A stretch of DNA of 64,000 nt from Lacrimispora sphenoides JCM 1415. GTDB taxonomy: Bacteria > Bacillota > Clostridia > Lachnospirales > Lachnospiraceae. Positions within the stretch are counted from its first letter, which is position 1; each line of letters begins with the position of its first letter. A program made the translations under genes and the position numbers. The notes below the pieces were generated by a model. That model was not told the origin of the DNA. It ran no database searches and saw nothing but the letters and a program-made list of their open reading frames with translations. Below, piece by piece: positions 60,784-64,000 of the stretch. The DNA lies in assembly GCF_900105615.1 (NCBI RefSeq), contig NZ_LT630003.1, forward strand, positions 3,918,501 to 3,982,500, in the 5' to 3' direction.

Positions 60784-61632
60784 TTAAATTGATTCCAGTA
60801 TTTTCTTAAGTGACTCATAGGCCATGGTGAAGGCCTCTTCTCCGCTCAATTTTTTCTTATTTGCTGCATTCTGCTCCAAAGCGCTGAATCCTGCAAAATC
60901 GCTTAAATGAGGTTCCAGAGATAAAAATCCCTTATATCCACAGTTTTTCAGCATTTTTAAGATTTCTTCCACATGTCCGTCTCCCATGCCTGCCGGAACC
61001 ACGCTGGCATCAGACCACAGGGCATCCTTAACATGGATATAGGCAATGTAGGTCTTTAACATCTCATAAGCTTTCAGAGTATCCTGCTTGCACTGAACAA
61101 AATTTGCAAAGTCAAAGACTGCCTTAAAATGATCCCCATAGAATTCCTTCATGATTTCCAGGCAGCGGTCTGCCACATCTCCGTAAATATCCTTTTCATT
61201 CTCATGAAGAAGCACTGCCTGGCTGGTCTTTGCGTAATCAACAAACTGTCCCAGCTGATCCATGACCTTTCCCCGGTAAGGAGCATAACTTTCATTCTCA
61301 GGCATGAAGAAGCTGAACATACGGATGTATGGAACATCCATCAAATGGGCGATTTCCACCGTATGCTTGTAAAGCTCCATGTGAGGGGCAAAATCATCGG
61401 TGATTTTTATTTTTCCAATGGGAGAACCAACGGAGGATAAACGGAGGCCTGCCTCATCAAGCTGCTTTTTGATTTCTTTTGCTTCATTGATCGAATACTC
61501 GACCAGGCCCTTGCCGTTAACGCCCCGCATCTCCACATGATGAATATCAAGCTTCTTTAATACTTTAATCTGCTTTCCTAAGTCCATATCGATTTCATCT
61601 GCAAAACCAGATAATAAAATTCCATCCCACAT
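60784..61632 (-). CDS. Sugar phosphate isomerase/epimerase (TIM barrel)
   Basis: 282 residues from the ATG at 61632, which follows AAAGGAG by 8 bases. FADEIDMDLGKQIKVLKKLDIHHVEMRGVNGKGL begins the barrel. VLLHENEKDIYGD and AVFDFANFVQCK hold the metal-binding His/Glu/Asp. YIHVKDALWSDASVVPAGMGDGHVEEIL and GFLSLEPHLSDFAGFSALE close it. The family (IolE/IolI/xylose isomerase-like) isomerises or epimerises keto-sugars or cyclitols. It is last in an operon with two Gfo/Idh genes, separated from them by the 52-bp repeats. Confidence 0.86.
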   Translation of the reverse strand: MWDGILLSGFADEIDMDLGKQIKVLKKLDIHHVEMRGVNGKGLVEYSINEAKEIKKQLDEAGLRLSSVGSPIGKIKITDDFAPHMELYKHTVEIAHLMDVPYIRMFSFFMPENESYAPYRGKVMDQLGQFVDYAKTSQAVLLHENEKDIYGDVADRCLEIMKEFYGDHFKAVFDFANFVQCKQDTLKAYEMLKTYIAYIHVKDALWSDASVVPAGMGDGHVEEILKMLKNCGYKGFLSLEPHLSDFAGFSALEQNAANKKKLSGEEAFTMAYESLKKILESI

Positions 61633-61652
61633 AATCGTTTCTCCTTTTTTCA

Positions 61653-61860
61653 TTTCCTATTTGCTGCCCATGTCCTTTGGGCATAAAGGGATACCCGAAG
61701 GGTGTTTCCTATTTGCTGCTCATTCACTTTGGGCATAAAGGGATACCCGAAGGGTGTTTCCTATTTGCTGCTCATTCACTTTGGGCATAAAGGGATACCC
61801 GAAGGGTGTTTCCTATTTGCTGCCCATGTTTTTTTGGCATTAAGGGATACCCGAAGGGTG
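61653..61860. repeat. Four 52-bp tandem repeats within an operon
   Basis: Four units start with TTTCCTATTTGCTG at 61653, 61705, 61757 and 61809, each exactly 52 bases. Units two and three are identical; units one and four vary in the middle. Each unit has ACCC-gaa-GGGT (CCC-UUC-GGG in the transcript) and GCCCA/TGGGC-type pairing, so the mRNA would fold a row of small hairpins. They fill the gap between a Gfo/Idh gene (stop at 61865) and the isomerase ATG (61632). Confidence 0.9.
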
Positions 61861-61864
61861 TTTC

Positions 61865-63019
61865 TTAATAGCTTCCTTCTGTGTTAAATACCACGCCGGT
61901 TCCTTCTTTTTTCCTGGATTCACTGCGGCGTTTATTAAGCTCTTCTAAGAATAAATCTTCATCAAAGGGGATCTCCACTTCTTTCTTTAACCAGCTGGAT
62001 AAATGCATGGCATTTGATAAGGTCAGACCGTTAATACCTTCCACGCCTTCCGCAATAAGGGGCGTACCGTGAAGGATTCTGCCTGCAAATGCCTTTAAAA
62101 CCCCAACATGCTGTTCATTCTCCCCGTCCGTTTCAACCTCTGTCACCGTGCATTCCGGAGTATCAAATCCGCCCTTTGCCGTTTTGCAGAAGGTACGCTC
62201 GTTTTCAGCCAGCTTATGAAGCATGAGCTTGCCATTTTCGCAGACCAGTTTCCCCATCTCCAAAGTGATCTCAAACCGGTTTGTTCCCGGTGCATCTGCG
62301 GTTGTGGTGACAAAAACACCCGTGGCCCCGTTTGGATATTCCAAATAAGCTGTTACATCATCTTCCACTTCAATATCATGCCATTTTCCGTTGTGGCAGA
62401 ATGCCTGTACCTTGCTTGGCATTCCACAGATCCACTGGATTAAATCCATGTTGTGAGGACACTGGTTTAACAGTACGCCGCCGCCTTCTCCATCCCAGGT
62501 GGCTCTCCAGCTTCCTGAGTCATAATAGGACTGGGTGCGGTACCAGTCCGTTACGATCCAGTTGACCCGCTTGATGGCTCCCAGTTCCCCGCCGGTTACA
62601 AGTTCATGCATTTTCCGGTAAATACAGTTGGTCCTCTGGTTGAACATCATGCCAAAGACCCGGTCACATTTTTTAGCTGCCTCGTTCATTTCCCGTACCT
62701 GCTTGGTGTAAACCCCCGCAGGTTTTTCACACATTACATGCAGTCCGTGGTTCATGGCATCAATGGTCAGTTCGGGATGCTGGTAATGAGGCACTGCAAT
62801 CAAGACTCCGTCGCATACGCCTGCTGCGATTAAATCCTCTCCTTCTTCAAAAACAGCAACCGACTCCGGTAAATGCTCCTTTGCCCAAGCCCTTCTGCCT
62901 TCCTGGCGGTCCGCTACCGCAGTCACTTCCATCTCCGGGACCTTTCCTTCCAGAATATTCTTTAAGTGGCCGCTTCCCATATTTCCAATTCCGATAATAC
63001 CAAGTCTTACCTTATCCAT
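61865..63019 (-). CDS. Gfo/Idh/MocA family oxidoreductase
   Basis: 384 residues. Rossmann start LGIIGIGNMGSGHLKNIL, DGVLIAVPHYQHPELTIDAM, the CEKPAGVYTKQVREM motif near residue 97, and a GGGVLLNQCPHNMDLIQWICG block near residue 180 with the catalytic His. It oxidises a sugar or cyclitol with NAD(P). It follows the next Gfo/Idh gene with a 3-base gap, and both are more like each other than like IolG. The TIM-barrel gene lies downstream. Confidence 0.88.
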   Translation of the reverse strand: MDKVRLGIIGIGNMGSGHLKNILEGKVPEMEVTAVADRQEGRRAWAKEHLPESVAVFEEGEDLIAAGVCDGVLIAVPHYQHPELTIDAMNHGLHVMCEKPAGVYTKQVREMNEAAKKCDRVFGMMFNQRTNCIYRKMHELVTGGELGAIKRVNWIVTDWYRTQSYYDSGSWRATWDGEGGGVLLNQCPHNMDLIQWICGMPSKVQAFCHNGKWHDIEVEDDVTAYLEYPNGATGVFVTTTADAPGTNRFEITLEMGKLVCENGKLMLHKLAENERTFCKTAKGGFDTPECTVTEVETDGENEQHVGVLKAFAGRILHGTPLIAEGVEGINGLTLSNAMHLSSWLKKEVEIPFDEDLFLEELNKRRSESRKKEGTGVVFNTEGSY

Positions 63020-63022
63020 GTC

Positions 63023-64000
63023 CTATCTCCCCTCATTTCTTGCAGAATCATAAATATCCATCATGGTGTAAAATGTATTCTGAACCGAGTCAAGGTCATT
63101 GAAATAGGCCTTCCCGGTTTCTAGACAATCATAAAAATCTCTGATGCAGGCTTCGTGCCCGCTGCCCCAATAGGTCTTTCCCAGCAGAGAAGATTTTTTC
63201 GCCTGCCATACCACCGGCTCCTCCTGCTCTTTCATCTGATACCAGACAGAGTTTCCTTCCAGGCGGACAAACCCATTTTCACAGGCAATCTCTAAGAAAA
63301 CCGGTGCATCCATGGCGTAAGCCGTAGTGGCATAAAAGCTGGCGCTTACCGGATCCGTTCCTTCCGTAAAAGTCATATAGGCTTCCAGTGTATCCTCCAC
63401 CTCCACAATTCCTTTCAGATGGTGATTGCTCATGGAAGCTTCTGTTCTCACTGGTTTTCCGAGCCAGGAAAGTAGCAGATCCAGGGCGTGAATGGATTGG
63501 TTGATCAACGCACCACCGCCCTCTGTCTCAAGCTTTCCCCTCCAGCCGCTCTCTGTGTAATAGGGAGCATCCCTGTGCCAGGTAACAAAGGCCCTTCCGC
63601 CTTTTATCCTCCCGAGTATTCTCTGGGCCAAAAGTTCATTAACCTTTTTTGTTGTTTCATTATACCGGTTCTGAAAACAGATACCTAACCTGCCCCCGCT
63701 CTGGCCGGAAGCCTCCAAAAGCTCATCGAATTGCTCCCTGCTTATGGCGGGCGGCTTTTCCATAAATACATGAAGCCCTTTCTTTAGGGCCTTTACTGCC
63801 ATTGGCACATGGCAGTAGTGGGGCGTGCAGATATGGACCACGTCAAGTGCTTCCTTCTCAAGCATCTCCTCCATGGAATCATAAGCCTTCGCCTTTCCAT
63901 CCGTAAAACGGGCCGAGTATTCCTCTGCCCGTTCCAGGCGGATATCTGCCAGAGCGCAGAGCTTAACCTGTTTTATTTCATTCAGTACCATGGTGTGAAC
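63023..64000 (-). CDS. Gfo/Idh/MocA family oxidoreductase (5' end outside window)
   Basis: The frame is open to the window edge (VHT upstream of an internal Met at 63991), and the glycine-rich Rossmann motif is missing, so the true start lies beyond 64000. Visible parts: LCALADIRLERAEEYSARF, DVVHICTPHYCHVPMAVKALKKGLHVFMEKPPAISREQFDEL (EKP motif) and GGALINQSIHALDLLLSWLGKP (catalytic His). The paired arrangement with a second family member and an isomerase suggests consecutive oxidation and isomerisation of an unknown sugar or cyclitol. Confidence 0.87.
   Translation of the reverse strand, partial: VHTMVLNEIKQVKLCALADIRLERAEEYSARFTDGKAKAYDSMEEMLEKEALDVVHICTPHYCHVPMAVKALKKGLHVFMEKPPAISREQFDELLEASGQSGGRLGICFQNRYNETTKKVNELLAQRILGRIKGGRAFVTWHRDAPYYTESGWRGKLETEGGGALINQSIHALDLLLSWLGKPVRTEASMSNHHLKGIVEVEDTLEAYMTFTEGTDPVSASFYATTAYAMDAPVFLEIACENGFVRLEGNSVWYQMKEQEEPVVWQAKKSSLLGKTYWGSGHEACIRDFYDCLETGKAYFNDLDSVQNTFYTMMDIYDSARNEGR

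Noticed and set aside
61702..61887. Plus-strand open frame with a repeated peptide
   Set aside because: It is a translation of the 52-bp tandem repeats without start signals.

Overview
The window looks like a chromosomal segment of an anaerobic, low-to-medium GC Firmicute, most probably a Lachnospiraceae / Clostridium-like species (Lacrimispora-type). This is inferred from an Rnf complex in the clostridial order C-D-G-E-A-B, strong AAGGAG-type ribosome binding sites, TTGACA/TATAAT promoters, TTG and GTG starts, and a complete clostridial inositol (iol) cluster. I see no rRNA, tRNA, CRISPR array, insertion sequence or phage genes.

Region 1 (1-26 kb) is a patchwork of small units, many of them a regulator beside its likely target. 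It holds a HelD-like helicase cut by the window edge, a decayed methyltransferase, a flavodoxin-like reductase divergent from a MerR regulator, a class V PLP enzyme, a glucose/sorbosone dehydrogenase-like propeller, a 1242-residue DUF11-repeat protein without a signal peptide, a lipoprotein, a C39-like peptidase, a MarR + serine hydrolase pair, a TetR + acetyltransferase pair, a berberine-bridge-type flavoenzyme, an Old Yellow Enzyme remnant, a sugar isomerase + Gfo/Idh pair, glyoxalase and cupin genes, two HxlR regulators, a DEAD-box helicase, RidA, an MFS transporter, a YaiI/YqxD protein and another acetyltransferase.

Region 2 (26-38 kb) is housekeeping and energy metabolism. The rnfCDGEAB operon (ferredoxin:NAD+ oxidoreductase) has a clear promoter with four 20-bp tandem repeats just upstream. 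Next come an RseC-like membrane protein, PhzF, RlmD, a DEAD-box helicase with a DbpA-type RNA-binding tail and a structured leader, and CorA. Base composition becomes visibly richer in G+C from about 33 kb onward.

Region 3 (37.7-47.3 kb) has two transport operons on the minus strand: a polar amino-acid ABC system whose last gene is a cytidylate-kinase-like protein, and a five-gene peptide/nickel-type (Opp/Dpp) ABC system.

Region 4 (47.4-64 kb) is carbohydrate catabolism. After an MgtC-family protein comes the minus-strand operon iolJ-mmsA(iolA)-iolC-iolD-iolE-iolG-iolB, divergent from a DeoR-type regulator (IolR-like). Together these convert myo-inositol to acetyl-CoA, CO2 and dihydroxyacetone phosphate. 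No inositol transporter lies in the window. A second module follows: GntR, an SDR dehydrogenase, a 51-residue translationally coupled ORF and a glycerol-dehydrogenase-like enzyme. A third has two Gfo/Idh/MocA oxidoreductases and a TIM-barrel isomerase, with a 4 x 52-bp tandem repeat inside the operon. These look like accessory sugar or polyol pathways.

The most unusual items are non-coding: paired 19-bp-spacer MerR promoters, promoter-proximal terminators (1.7 kb and 36.4 kb), the repeats before rnfC, the intra-operon 52-bp repeats, and terminator-like hairpins inside the iol operon.
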